A DNA stretch of 64,000 nucleotides from Prorocentrum cordatum (Eukaryota > Sar > Dinophyceae > Prorocentrales > Prorocentraceae), in the NCBI GenBank assembly GCA_963575745.1, contig CAUYUJ010015727.1, positions 615,820 to 679,819 on the forward strand. Reading direction: 5' to 3'. Positions 42,041 to 54,214 of this stretch are shown here, piece by piece. The stretch's first letter is position 1; the number at the start of each line of letters is the position of its first letter. The translations under genes were made by a program, and so were the position numbers. Under the pieces are notes generated by a model. The model was not told where the DNA came from, made no database searches, and saw nothing but the letters and a program-made list of their open reading frames with translations.

Positions 42041-43440
42041 CGGCGCTCCTTCCTCCTTTCCTCCTTGTCCCCATCCTTCCTTCCCCCTCCTCCACCATGC
42101 GCCTCCCGCGCTCAGGAGAACGCTTCGGGGCCCCATGGGGGCTCAACGAAAGCACCGTCGGCTGCACTCGCATGCGGTTCCCCCATCCAGGGCGTTTCGC
42201 GTCTCCAAAGAGTCCCATCGAAAGCCCCAATGGCTGCGCGCGCATGGATTTCTCACTCAGGACAGCGTTACGTGGTCCCGTAAGGAGCCCCTCCGAAGGC
42301 TCCAGTGGCTGCACTCGCATGCGGTTCTTCCTTCCAAGACAGCGTTACGTGGCCCCGTCGAGAGCTCCACCGAAGACCTTGGTGGCTGCACTCGCGTGCG
42401 GTTCCCCCGCGCGTTCCGTGGCCCCGTCGGGAGCTCCGCCGAAAGCCGCAGTGGCTGCACTCGCGTGCTGTTCCCCCGCTCAGACAAGCGCTCCGTGGCT
42501 TTGTAGGGGTCTCCACCGAAGGCCCCAATGGCTGCACTCGCATGGGGTCCCCCCGCCCAGGGCAGCGCTACGCGGCCCTATGCCATAGGGAGCTCCACCG
42601 AATGCCCCGGTGGCTGCACTCGCATGCGGCTCCCCTTCTCAGGACAGCGTTTCGTCGCCTCATCGGGAGCTCCACCGAAAGCCCCAGTGGTTGCACTCGT
42701 ATGCACTCGTATGCAGGTCCTCACCGGGGACAGCGTTTCGTGGCCCCATATGGGGTTTCTGCCCCTCCTCCTCCTGCTCCTCCTCCCCCCCTGCTCCTCC
42801 TCCATCCTTGTTTGTGCCACCCTCCCTCTCGCGACCTCTCCTCCCAATGGCCATGACGGGACTGCAGGCGGCGCACATCATGTTTTTTTCGAAACGGAAA
42901 TTTGAAAAGTTAGCCTGGCGATGCACCCAACCATATGCAGGTGTGGGTTACGCAATGTTGAATGTCATTTTCGATGGAGCTCCCAATCGGTCCACGAAAC
43001 GCTGTCCTGGGTGGGAGAACCGTACGCGAGTGCAGCCATTGGGGCCTTCGGTGGATCTCCCGATTGAGCCGAGAAACGCGGTTCTGGGCAGGGAAACCGC
43101 ATGCGAGTGCAGCCACCAGAGATTTTGGTCGAGCTCCCGGACACGAAACGCTGTCATGGGCGGAGGAACCGCATGCGAGTGCAGCCACTGGAGCATCCGG
43201 TGGAGTACCTACGGGGCCGCGAAACGCTGTCTGGGTTGCAGGGACCGTATGCGAGTGCAGCCATTGGGGCCTTCGGTGGGAAATCCGATAAGGACACAAA
43301 GCGCTGTCTTGGGTGGGGGATTTGCATGCGCGCGCAGCCGCTGGGGCCTTCGGCGGAGTAACTCGAGCGGTCCGCAGGGGGGAGCAGGAGGAGGAGGAGG
43401 ATCAGGATGAGGAGAAATTAGTTGGGGTGGAAATTGAGGA
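42040..43440. mobile_element. Inverted satellite pair (~75 bp unit)
   Basis: 42110-42760 holds about eight units in one orientation (landmarks 'CGTGGCCCCGTxGGGAGCTC', 'CCGAAGGCCCCAGTGGCTGC', 'ACTCGCATGCGGTTCCCCC'). 42960-43380 holds about five units in the opposite orientation ('GCATGCGAGTGCAGCCACTGG'). CTCCTCC repeats lie at the left edge and in the centre, with GGAGGAGG at the right edge. It separates two parts of the RT fragment (41.3 and 44.3 kb). Frames over it are artefacts. Confidence 0.8.
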
Positions 43441-44290
43441 GTGAGGAGGAGCATGAGGAGCACGATGAGATCCATGGGAACCTTATTCCCGATACATTGG
43501 AATAACAGGCAGGAACATCTTAACTGGCTTGGGACTGCGCGGCATTCCCAAAAAGGTATTTTGAGAGGGGGGCGGGGCCCTAACACGCCGGCGTATACTA
43601 TGGAACTCTCGTTTTGAGGCGAATTGAGAAACATTGAGACGGATTGAGAGAAATTGAGATCTTTTGAGAGAAATTGAAATATAATTCGCCGTTCAAACCG
43701 TGGATTAAGAGAAATTGAGACGAGAAAGGCGATCCAATTGAGGAGAATTGAGACCGTTTGCGGTGTCCAATTGAATTTTTCGAAAGGGTTTGATGGCAAT
43801 GCGATTTGGGAGCATGAGGAAAGCAGCAGAAGGATGGGCGGCATGAGAAGCAAACGGCGATGACCCGATGGCATGGACCTTGGCAATTGGAGCCAAAACA
43901 TATTTCCCAAACGAGGGTAAACGAGCTAGAATGCCAAAGGCTGTCTGGCAGGGTTTCTGCAAGTCTTCTCAAAGGTTACCGCCCCTCTCGCCGCAGAACG
44001 CCGTATGCATCGAGCCCCGCTTCCCCAATGAAAAACAACAAATGTTCATTCCCGCAACAAGGATCCTCCGTGGAAATACATCAGCCCCACGCTTTCACGG
44101 CAACGATTCCTCGCAAATGTGCTTGGCGATGGGTTCCGTAATTGTGAATGCCCCAACCGCTTCAGTCACACGCAAAGCCAACCCAGAGCGATATCGAGGG
44201 CGAAATTCATAGGGAAAATTCCAGTTGCGCCGGCCGCCTTCCGAGAAACAGAAAGACGACCTCGCACCAGCAAGCGCGCTGAATTTTCGC
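43441..44290. other. Spacer with AATTGAGA minisatellite
   Basis: 43612-43765 has GAGAAATTGAGA-type repeats. The remainder (to 44290) has a 114-codon frame (43868-44212) with no recognised motif. Confidence 0.45.
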
Positions 44291-44530
44291 ACCCCCCGTT
44301 GACGCCACCCTCAAATGGAGTGGAAAGAATTACCGGCTGATCAATCTGATGCGAGACTGGATGGGAAATTCGCCTTATTGGCGTTGGTCTGGGAAAAACA
44401 TTTCATTCAACTGATGTTTTGGCCCTCATGGATGTTTTGGAGAAACCCGATCACATGTTTCGTATTATTGGCCACATATACGAAAACACAAAATTTCGCG
44501 TCGTAGAAAGACCGAAGCGGTTCAAAAAAC
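44290..44530 (+). pseudogene. Reverse transcriptase palm fragment, broken
   Basis: 'GKNYRLINLMRDW' (about 44326-44365) fits the RT NYRPISL motif. After a frameshift, 'VLALMDVLEK' and 'FRIIGHIYENTKFRVVE' (44415-44510) fit the segment after motif A. 44530-44880 downstream is unrecognised. Confidence 0.7.
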
Positions 44531-44879
44531 ACAACCAATTAGGCCAGCTGGGCAAACTCAATCGAAAAACTGGTTCAAAAGTTCCTGATTGTGGGCACGG
44601 ACAGAATCCGTTATTAGAAAGGCGATCCGACTGTTTAATCGCTGCCGAATTGGTTGGACGAATTTGCGCAAATATGGAATGGACCACCCGATCTGCGTGC
44701 GAGAATTTGGCAGCTGGAGAAAGGCCGCCTGCTCTTGACCCACATCTTTACGATCTCGGCCAATGGACCACGGAACGGACCCAATCGAAGTTTCCGCACT
44801 CGCACTATGGCCATGCCGTAACGACGACAAACCACAATGGGAAACTCAATTTAAAACATATATAAATGGTGAATGCGTG

Positions 44880-45155
44880 GCGACAAGTTTTGACAGAGAC
44901 GGGGGGATTAATACCTGACAAGAACGTGGAACGGTTATTCCTGAAAAGACACGTACCAATCCCAACAGGAGGCGATCGATGTTTAGATTTAATTGTTATT
45001 GGAATCGATGTCGATTGAAGCTTATCATTTTTTTGCAACGTTAATGTGGTGTCTCCCTTCTCACTCGCGTGGGAGAAGTAATAAAAACAAAAAGATTTTG
45101 GATCATGCCGAAAGAAACAATAATGTAAGGCAGCACGATGAAATTCTAGACGCTT
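44880..45155 (+). pseudogene. Retroelement carboxy-terminal piece A, broken
   Basis: Frames give 'LIPDKNVERLFLKRHVPIP', 'GGDRCLDLIVIGIDVD' and, after shifts, 'ILDHAERNNNVRQHDEILD'. The first two parts correspond to 54665-54800 ('LIPDRNAERP', 'RRLNLIDLGLNTD'), so these are two copies of one element. It is cut at 45156 by the next insertion. Confidence 0.65.
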
Positions 45156-48066
45156 CGCTTGTCCCCACCAACCCATCCCCAAACGATGTCCAAACGAATT
45201 GAGGTGATCAAGGAAGTGCGGCAGCAAAGAAAAGGACGGCGGAACCATGCAAAGGAGCGAGGAGGAGAAGGAGGAGGTGGATGGATGGATGGATGAAGGA
45301 GTGGGAAGCCGGAGGATGAATAGGATGAGGAAGAGGCGGAGGAGGAGGAGGAGGAGGAGGAGGAAGATGAAGAAGAAGAGTAAGAGTAGGAGCAAGAAAG
45401 AAGAACAAGAGGAAGAGGAGGAGGGCAAACACAAGGGCAAGAGGTCTCTTGGATGCCTCTAGGAGTTTCTTGGAATATCTCTTGGGCGATTCTTAGGGGC
45501 CTCTTGGGACGTCTTGGGGTGATCTTGGCGATCTTAGGGGGCTCTTCGGGGTCTTGGGTGCCTCGGGGGGGAGCCTCTTGAAGCCTTTGAAGGTCTTCTT
45601 GGGGGCCTTCTGGTGGCCTCTTGCGGCCATCTTGGGACCTCTTGGGGCCTCTTGGGCGATTCGTTGTGCCATCTTGGAGGAGATCTATGAAAGAAGACTT
45701 GAGCTTTAATTAGCGCTGCCCTCCCAGGGGACCAAAATTGGACCACAACCCTGCTAAAATCAATGATGTTGGCTTCCTCACCGAGGCTGTTTTGGACGCT
45801 CTGACCGCTCCCCGCCCCTCCTGTTCAGGCCAGTGGGGAGGGGGTCGGGGGAGGGGTACCCCCCCCCCCCCGAATGAGTAAAGGGAGGGGTGGAAGAGGA
45901 AACGCCCTAAACCACCGACGCCCAGAGGGCTGGTGGGACCCAGCGCCAATCTCAGTGAGTTTTGAGCAACGAGTCTTTCAATCACGCGGTGCCCGTAGCG
46001 CGACGTTCGCGCTTCTGCAGCCCATTCTTTTCCCATGTAGTTCGCGTTCGGCACAGTTCATTGCATCTTTGCCGTTCAACGTAATATATCTTATATTGTG
46101 TGCTTATGTATCGCACTGTCCTTCCTTCACGTCATACCACTGATGAGACATTTGGAGAAAAATGAAAGCTTTCGATGTATTTTCGACCTTGCCGTAAACT
46201 CTTGCAACAACAATCGGACATGACACTTGTCTGAACTTCCGTCTGGGGCAATGAGAGCAATTGAGACGAGTACGGATGTGCAGGCAAAAAAACAAAATTT
46301 TTGTGATACGCATTTGATCGTTTCGGTTGCTCTTACATGCGTTTTCGCAGTATTCTGGGCTTCGCGTCCCGCGCGAGCGCTCGATTGAATTTCTTTTGAA
46401 GCAGTTTTTGGGCGTCTGGGGTCCTTTTAAACGCCATCGGGGCGCTCTGGGAGGGCATCTTGGAGCATCTATCAAAGAAGAGCAGAGCTTTAATTAGCGC
46501 TGCCCCTCCAGACTGTTTAAAATCGCTTCCTGGACCCCTCTTGGATCGCTCTTGGAGCGCTCTTGGACGCTGTTGAGGCAGTCTTGAGGCTCTCTTGGGC
46601 CTCTGTTGGGGCCCAGTTGAGACATCTTGGCGCCATCTTGATGCCTCGGATGGGCTTCGGAAGCGAAACAGTGAGAACACCAACAACATTGATTTTGCCA
46701 AGGGTTTTGAAGCATTTCGGCCTTTTGAGGGCACTCTAATGATGCTCTTGTGGGCACTTGGAACCATCTTGGAGCGGTCTTGGAACGTGTTGGAGCGTCT
46801 TCTGAACCATCTTCAGGCATCTTGCGCTATCTTGAGCCATCTTGAAGGCGATCTTGGGCTCTCTGAGGCCCTCTTGGAGCCGTCCTGGGCCATCTTGGAC
46901 GCTCTGACCGCACCCCGCCCCTCCGGTCCAGGTCAGCGGGGAGGGGGTAGGGGGAGGGGTAAACCCCTCCCCGAAGGGGAAGAGGGAGGGGTGGAAGAGG
47001 AAACGCCCTAAACCACCGACGCCCAGAGGGCTGGTGGGGAAACGCTTCGCGTATCCCCACCAGCCCGTCCAGAAACGACGCCCAAGCGAGTAGAGGGTCG
47101 TCCTGGGGGGCTTTTCGGCGTCTTGGGTGCCTCGGGGGGGCCTCTGTGGGCCGTTCGGAATCCTGTTTGGAGCCTCCTGGGGGCCTCTTGGGGCGTCTTG
47201 GGGCCATCTTGGGGCCTTTGGGGGCCTCCTGGGCGCTTCTTGGGGCCATCTTTGCCCCCTCAGGAGGCCAAAACGGGGCCAAAACCTAAGTAAAATCAAT
47301 GATTGTGGCTTCCTCGCCGAGACCGTTTTGGACGCTCTGACCGCTCGCGGCCCCCCCCGTCCAGGTCCACGGGGAGGGGGTAGGGGGAGGGGTAAACCCC
47401 TCCCCGAAGGGAAAGAGGGAGGGGTGGAAGAGGAAACGCCCTAAACCACCGACGCCCAGAGGGCTGGTGGGATTGCCTCGATCAGGGAAGTGGACAGCAC
47501 ACAGAAGAAACCAGTATGAGACATCTTGGGATTTCTTGAGCCACCTTGGAGGTCATTTTGGGCTCTCCGAGGCGCTCTTGGAGTCATCTTAATCAGTGCA
47601 CCCCCCAAGAGGCCAACATGTGGCTAAAACCTTGGTGCAAACAATGGTTTGACATTATCGCAGAGGCCTCTGGGAGCACCTTGGGTGCCTCTGGGGGGTC
47701 TCTTGGGGCCTCTTGGGGGTCTCTTGGGGGCTTCCTGGGGGCCTCTTGGGGGGCCTCTTGGGGCCATCCTGCGGCCTCTTGGGGCATCCTGGGGGCCTCT
47801 TGCGGCTATCGTGGAGTCGATCGAAGAAGAGGAGAGCTTGAATTAGCCCTGCCCCCTCAGAAGGCCAACATGGGGCCAAAACCATAGTAGAATCAATGAT
47901 TTTGGCTTCCTAGCCGAGGCCGTTTTGGACGCTCTCACCGCTCCCCGCCCCTCCTGTCCAGGTCAGTGGGGAGGGGGTAGGGGGAGGGGTAAACCCCTCC
48001 CCGAAGGGGAAGAGGGAGGGGTGGAAGAGGAAACGCCCTAAACCACCGACGCCCAGAGGGCTAGTG
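45156..48066. mobile_element. Cluster of CCCACCAGCCC-ended elements
   Basis: Starts CCCCACCAACCCATCCCC (about 45162). The ~150 bp module ending CGCCCAGAGGGCTGGTGGG occurs at 45795-45940, 46900-47038, 47335-47472 and 47930-48068. A new left end, CCCCACCAGCCCGTCCAG, is at about 47054. Between are CTCTTGGGGCC minisatellites and repeated 'AGCTTTAATTAGCGCTGCCC' and 'AAAATCAATGATT' blocks. 46000-46400 is unrelated single-copy sequence. No transposase is visible. Confidence 0.65.
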
Positions 48067-48480
48067 GGATTACATCAAGGCTGGGGTCACTACAATGTCT
48101 TGGGGTTGAGGTGTTTGGCAGATGGGAAAAATCAACCCGTGCGGTTACTGCCATCACTGGCCAAGGAACGGTGCAGATACCCACATGTGCACATACGGGG
48201 GGGTACTACGTTGGGCCTTTTACACAGATGGTCGGGCCTCCTTGGCATTACCTTGCAAAAGTCTGTGGGCCACATGGTGCTGGAAGAATGGTCGGATATT
48301 CTAGCTCTGAGGCTTGAAGCCCCCTGCCCGCTGGACGTACTCGCTGTCTTGTAGGCAAAGAGGGGTTCCTCCTCCTCCTCCTCCTCCTCCTCCTCCTACT
48401 CCTCCTCATCCTCCTTTTTCGCCGTTTAGCCGCACTCTGGTGGCTTTGCCGGGCCGGTGTTTCACCCTGTTCTGGTTTCC
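48067..48480 (+). pseudogene. Retroelement carboxy-terminal piece B and 3' end
   Basis: Frame 48064-48354 ends at a TAG and contains 'LLPSLAKERCRYPHVHIRGG' and 'HRWSGLLGITLQKSVGHMVL'. This resembles the C-terminal tail of non-LTR elements I recall from Symbiodinium-type genomes. It is homologous to 54940-55230. A (TCC)n tract and a 3' segment follow. Confidence 0.7.
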
Positions 48481-48499
48481 AGGATGACTCTTTGAAATA

Positions 48500-48870
48500 T
48501 GAGTGCGGTGCGTAGGCGCAAACAAAAATATGTCAAGGATAGCTCAAGGATGTTTGCTCTCATTTGTTCTATTTGCGATGTCGATGGCCGCAATAATCAA
48601 CGCAGAAAACACATTGAACGAAAAGACGCGAAGGTCTTTGAATCAAGGGGAGACATCACTTCTATATGCCGATGATCTTTTATTGGTGGACCAAAACGAA
48701 CTACGATTTTCGCTTACGAGATCCACATGGGAACATCATCGAATCAGTTGAGCATTTTCTATATTTGCAAGCAACTATATATACTGATGGGAGGCACAAG
48801 CGACTACGGACCGCATGGGGCGAATTCCAAACATACGCGAGAACATGGAAACATACGTCTACACTTGTAC
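48500..48870 (+). pseudogene. Reverse transcriptase fragment with the catalytic YADD box
   Basis: Frame 48503-48751 reads 'AQGCLLSFVLFAMSMAAI' then 'LLYADDLLLVDQ': the QGCPLSP and YADD motifs of a non-LTR RT. A frameshift follows and another frame gives 'ESVEHFLYLQATIYTDGRH', the usual segment after YADD. It lies directly upstream of the composite repeat. Confidence 0.9.
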
Positions 48871-50975
48871 AACGATTATCCCGGCAAAACAACCTAACAA
48901 CGATCTGGAAGCATTCCCCTTAAGATTCAAATGAGAAGCCAGTTGTAGAATTCTGCTGTTCTCGCAGTCGTAGTCGCATTCGCGATGACAGTCGCAGTGG
49001 CAACGGCAGTCGCAGTCACAGCCTCTGCCTCAGCCTGCCTCAGCCTCAGTCTGCCTCAGCCTCAGCCTCAGCCTGCTTCAACCTCAACAACAGTCTGCCT
49101 TCAACCTCGGCCTCTGCCTCCGCCTGCCTCAGCCTCACCCTGCATGAGCCTCAGCCTCAGCCTCAGCCTGCCTCAGCATCAGCCTGCCTCAGCCTCAGCC
49201 TCAGCCTGCCTCAGCCTCAACCTCAGCCTGCTTCAGCCTCAGCCTCAGTCTGCCGTCGGCCTCAGCCTCAGGCTGCCTCAGCCTCAGCCTCAGCCTCAGC
49301 CTCAGCCTCAGCCTCAGCCTCAGCCTCAGCCTCAGCCTGCTTCACACTCAGCCTCAGCCTGCCTCTGCCTCAGCCTCAACCTGCTTCAGCCTCAGCCTCA
49401 GTCTGCCTTCAGCCTCGGCCTGAGCCTCAGCCTGCCTCAGCCCCAGCCTGCATCAGCCTCAGCCTCAGCCTCAGCCTGCCTCAGCCTCAGCCTGCCTCAG
49501 CCTCAGCCTCAGCCTGCCTCAGCCTCAGCCTCAGCCTGCTCAGCCTCAGCCTCAGCCTCAGCCTCTGCCTTCAGCCTCGGCCTCAGCCTCAGCCTGCCTC
49601 AGCCTCAGCCTGCATCAGCCTCAGCCTCAGCCTCAGCCTGCCTCAGCATCAGCCTGCCTCAGCCTCAGCCTCAGCCTGCCTCAGCCTCAGCCTCAGCCTG
49701 CTTCAGCCTCAGCCTCAGTCTGCCTCAGCCTCGGCCTCAGCCTCAGCCTGCCTCAGCCTCAGCCTGCCTCAGCCTCAGCCTCAGCCTGCCTCAGCATTCA
49801 ACATGTGGCCCGGGAATGGAGTTCTGGGAACTAGCCTGCCTCAGCCTCAGCCTCAGCCTGCCTCAGCCTCAGCCTCAGCCTCAGCCTGCTTCAGCTTCAG
49901 CCTTAGTCTGCCTTCAGCCTCGGCCTCAGCCTCAGCCTGCCTCAGCCTTAGCCTGCATCAGCCTCAGCCTCAGCCTCAGCCTGCCTCAGCTTCAGCCTGC
50001 CTCAGCCTCAGCCTCAGCCTGCCTCAGCCTCAACCTCAGTGTGCCTTCAGCCTCGGCCTGAGCCTCAGCCTGCCTCAGCCTCAGCCTGCCTCAGCCTCAG
50101 CCTCAGCCTGCCTCAGCCTCAGCCTGCCTCAGCCTCAGCCTCAGCCTCAGCCTGCTTCAGCTTCAGCATTAGTCTGCCTTCAGTCTCGGCCTCAGCCTCA
50201 GCCTGCCTCAGCCTCAGCCTGCATCAGCCTCAGCCTCAGCCTCAGCCTGCCTCAGCCTCAGCCTCAGCCTGCCTCAGCCTCAACCTCAGTTTCAGTCAGC
50301 CTTCAGCCTCGGCTTCAGCCTGCCCCAGCCTCAGCATCAGCCTGCCTCAGCATTCAAAATGTGGCCCGGGAATGGAGTTCTGGGAATTCGAAGAACACGA
50401 AGTGGCCTTGGCTCCGGGCTTTTTGAAAATCATGCCCAAGAATTGTGTTCTGGGAACACGAAGAACACGAAGTGGCCTACAGTTGGCTCCGGGCATTCGA
50501 AATATAGCCCGGGAGTGGTGTTCTGGGAACACGAAGAACACGAAGTGGCCTACAGTTGGCTCCGGGCATTCAAAATATTGCCCGGGAGAAATGTTCTGGG
50601 AAGTCCAAGAGCACGAAGTGGCCTACGGTTGGCTCCGGGCATCCAAAATGTGGCCCGGGAATGGAGTTCTGGGAAGTCGAAGAGCACGAAGTGGCCTACA
50701 GTTGGCTCCGGGCATCCAAAATGTGGCCCGGGAATGGAGTTCTGGGAAATCGAAGAGCACGAAGTGGCCTACAGTTGGCACCGGGCATTCAAAATGTGGC
50801 TTGGGAATGGAATTCTGGGAGGTCGAAGAGCACGAAGTGTTTGCTTAAAACGAGCCCGGCCCTGAGCCCGGCCCTCGCTGTCCGGATGCCGCCCAGACCT
50901 TCCTTCTGAGTCATCAGATGCTCTCTTTTGACACCACTAGAAACCTATCAGTCTTCGCTGTTAAATAAAAATCTG
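48860..50975 (+). mobile_element. Composite repeat, copy 2
   Basis: Same order as 6450-8050: lead segment (48880-49010), (CAGCCT)n array (49020-50350, with one 73 bp satellite fragment at 49793-49832), 73 bp satellite (50350-50840; GAAGTGG landmark at 50469, 50542, 50614, 50688, 50761), tail (50840-50970). Here the lead segment directly follows an RT fragment. The long Ser/Ala/Gln/Pro frames are artefacts. Confidence 0.85.
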
Positions 50976-51550
50976 ACATGTTCGGGGCGCTTATTACCAG
51001 CAGAATTCTGTATTCTTTGAATTCAGCCTGGCTGAACAAACGAGAAAGAAAGATATAGGATGGATTCCAAGCGCGCTGCCTTCGCCAACTCATGAATATT
51101 GTTAATTCGTACGTGTCTCGAATACCAATTACTCACTGCGTAGAGCTCCCCGTATGTGCATCTCATGCTTTATGTCATGCCGTGGTGAGCGTCTGTTCAT
51201 GAGCGGTCGACTACAATAGCGCGTCCACGTGGGCGACAGGGCCGACGAAGACGAGTGACCTCTAATGCGAGTGATTGCGTATGAGTCACAGTGAGCTTTG
51301 AGTATGGTTGAATGCGAGCCTCTTCCTCTTCATCCCCCCTCCTCAGCTGCCAGGCCTTCCCCTTTTCAGCCCGTGGTAGCTTTGGAACTACCCACATGTG
51401 CATATGTTGTAGGATAGTTGGCAGTGGGCTATGTAAGACGAGCGTTTAGCCACACAAGGCCATAAGTGCATGTCATGTTGGAGGATAGTGCCACGGTGAG
51501 CATTTCCAACGATCCCCGCACACAACCACCGCCCCCCCCTCGCAGTCACC
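50976..51550. other. Single-copy sequence, nothing recognised
   Basis: No coding motif or tandem structure seen. Confidence 0.5.
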
Positions 51551-51554
51551 CCCT

Positions 51555-51569
51555 ATGAATGTATGTATG

Positions 51570-51603
<34 letters not shown>

Positions 51604-51860
51604 TATGTATATATATATATGTCCTGGACTTCGGAACAAACGTTCTGCTCGCGTCAAGGACCTTCGAGCAAAGCGCCCTCCTCCTCCTCCTCCTCCTGTT
51701 CCTCCGCCCCCTCCCTTCTCCTGCTCCTGCTCCTCCTCCTCATCCTCCTGCTCCCCCTCCCCCTCCGCACCCCCATGCCCTTCCTCACGATCCCCCGCCT
51801 CCTCCTCCTCCTCCTGTTCCTCCTCCTCATCCTCGTTCCTGTCATTTCCCTCCCTGTTGA
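51555..51860. repeat. (TATG)n and CTCCTCC microsatellites
   Basis: TATGTATG tract at 51556-51622, then CTCCTCCTGCTCC-type sequence at 51675-51840. Confidence 0.9.
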
Positions 51861-53045
51861 GCCCAGAAACAAGCGAACCGCCTGAGACATCCCCACAATA
51901 TGGCCGCGAACGTGCCCGTGCAACCACCCCTGGCGGCTCCCCATAGGGGTGCTGCAACCAGCGCCCCGCTTGAGACATCGTCACAATCTGCTCTCCAAGC
52001 GAAGGATGTTGAGCCCAGAAACAAGCAAACCGCCTGAAGACATCCCCACAAAATGGCCGCGAACGAGCCCGTGCAACCACCCCTGGCGGCTCCCCTTAGG
52101 GGTGCTGAAACCAGCGCCCCGCCTGAGACATCCTCACAATCTGCTCTCCAAGCGAAGGATGTTGAGCCCAGAAACAAGCAAACCGCCGGAGACATCCCCA
52201 CAAAATGGCCGCGAACGAGCCCGTGCAACCACCCCTGGCGGCTCCCCTTAGGGGTGCTGAAACCAGCGCCCCGCTGAGACATCCTCACAATCTGCTCTCC
52301 AAGCGAAGGATGTTGGGCCCAGAAACAAGCAAACCGCCTGAGACATCCCCACAAAATGGCCGCGAACGAGCCCGTGCAACCACCCCTGGCGGCTCCCCTT
52401 AGGGGTGCTGAAACCAGCGCCCCGCCTGAGACATCCTCACAATCTGCTCTCCAAGCGAAGGATGTTGGGCCCAGAAACAAGCAAACCGCCTGAGACATCC
52501 CCACAAAATGGCCGCGAACGAGCCCGTGCAACCACCCCTGGCGGCTCCCCTTAGGGGTGCTGAAACCAGCGCCCCGCCTGAGACATCCTCACAATCTGCT
52601 CTCCAAGCGAAGGATGTTGAGCCCAGAAACAAGCAAACCGCCTGAGACATCCCCACAAAATGGCCGCGAACGAGCCCGTGCAACCACCCCTGGCGGCTCC
52701 CCTTAGGGGTGCTGAAACCAGCGCCCCGCCTGAGACATCCTCACAATCTGCTCTCCAAGCGAAGGATGTTGGGCCCAGAAACAAGCAAACCGCCTGAGAC
52801 ATCCCCACAAAATGGCCGCGAACGAGCCCGTGCAACCACCCCTGGCGGCTCCCCTTAGGGGTGCTGAAACCAGCGCCCCGCCTGAGACATCCTCACAATC
52901 TGCTCTCCAAGCGAAGGATGTTGAGCCCAGAAACAAGCAAACCGCCTGAGACATCCCCACAAAATGGCCGCGAACGAGCCCGTGCAAACACCCCTGGCGG
53001 CTCCCCTTAGGGGTGCTGAAACCAGCGCCCCGCTTGAGACATCCT
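51861..53045 (+). repeat. 152 bp tandem satellite, eight units
   Basis: The GCCCAGAAACAAGC landmark falls at 51861, 52013, 52166, 52317, 52469, 52621, 52773 and 52925. Units are nearly identical after the first, with a GTTGAGCCC/GTTGGGCCC variant. The segment 'GCCTGAGACATCCTCACAAT' resembles 'GCCTGAGACTTCCTCGCAAT' of the ~165 bp satellite, so the two may be related. - strand frames across it are artefacts. Confidence 0.95.
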
Positions 53046-53059
53046 CCAAATATGATGTG

Positions 53060-53445
53060 TGTTGAGTAAGTCTGAGTATGAGTAGGGCTGAGTATGAGTA
53101 TGCCTGAGTATGAGTAAGTCTGTGTATGAGTAAGTCTGTGTATGAGTAAGTCTGGGTATGAGTAGGTCTGTGTATGAGAAAGTCTGTGTATGTGTACGTC
53201 TGGGTATGAGTGAGTCTGAGTATGAGTAATACTGTGTATGAGTAAATCTGGGTATGAGTAAGTCTGTGTATGAGTACGTCTGGGTATGAGTAAGTCTATG
53301 CATGAGTAAGTCTGTGTATGAGTATGTCTGAGTATGAGTAAGTCTGAGTATGAGTAGGTCTGAGTATGAGTAAATTTGAGTATGAGTAAGTCTGTGTATG
53401 AGTAAGTCTGAGTATGAACAAGTGTGAGAATGAGTAAGTCCGACA
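53060..53445 (+). repeat. 18 bp minisatellite GTATGAGTAAGTCTGTGT
   Basis: About 20 units, in direct contact with the last 152 bp satellite unit. Confidence 0.95.
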
Positions 53446-54214
53446 GGAGGGGAGGAGAAAAGAAGAGGAGGAGGGAGAAGAAAGAGTAGGAGGCGTCCAA
53501 ATAATAACAAAAAACCCATCTTATAACCATGTTGCTCAGAGCCGGGATACCAAAATATAGCCCGCAATTGTTAAAGCATCAGATTTGGGAAAATAGGAAC
53601 ATGAAGCGCTGACGATTTGTTGAAACAGTGACTTTTCAACCAAATAGCGTTCGACCTTCCACCGACTCGTGCGTTCGGGCCCCCCGACGTCCAAGGCACG
53701 AGTGGGCAAAGTTAATCCGATATTGTTTCCATTCAGACTCAGACTTATTGGATTACCTCACAAACGAATCTGTTTGGATCGCATGTGTTACGAAGTTTGC
53801 TCTTGGCCGCCACTCTCACGACAGCGATGAAGAATGGCTGTACTTACTATTGATTGCCTCTGTACCCTGGCAGGCTGCAAAACAATGGCTTCATACTCAT
53901 CTTCCTCCTCCTCTCCTCCGTCCTCCCGGCGCGCATTCGGCGCGTCCTGGCCGCCTTGTGCACGCATTTAAAGTGCAATTGTCACTGCCGGCGCGCATTT
54001 GGCGTGTCGTTGCTGCCGCTCTTTTTTTCTTGCCCACGCGCATTCTGCGTTCGGCTGCTTCGCTCCTTCGTTCTGAAGAGGCCAACCATATTGATAGCCT
54101 TGCGGTGTTTACAGGTTCCATATGTAACAAATAGTTGATATAGCATTTGCGGATACAACTCAAAATTAAACCTAACTTGTTCACGACATTTCTTTCCGAG
54201 CCGCGATGACCCAC

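Noticed and set aside
51861-53045. CRISPR-like regular spacing
   Set aside because: The unit is 152 bp with no unique spacers. It is an ordinary satellite in a eukaryotic genome.
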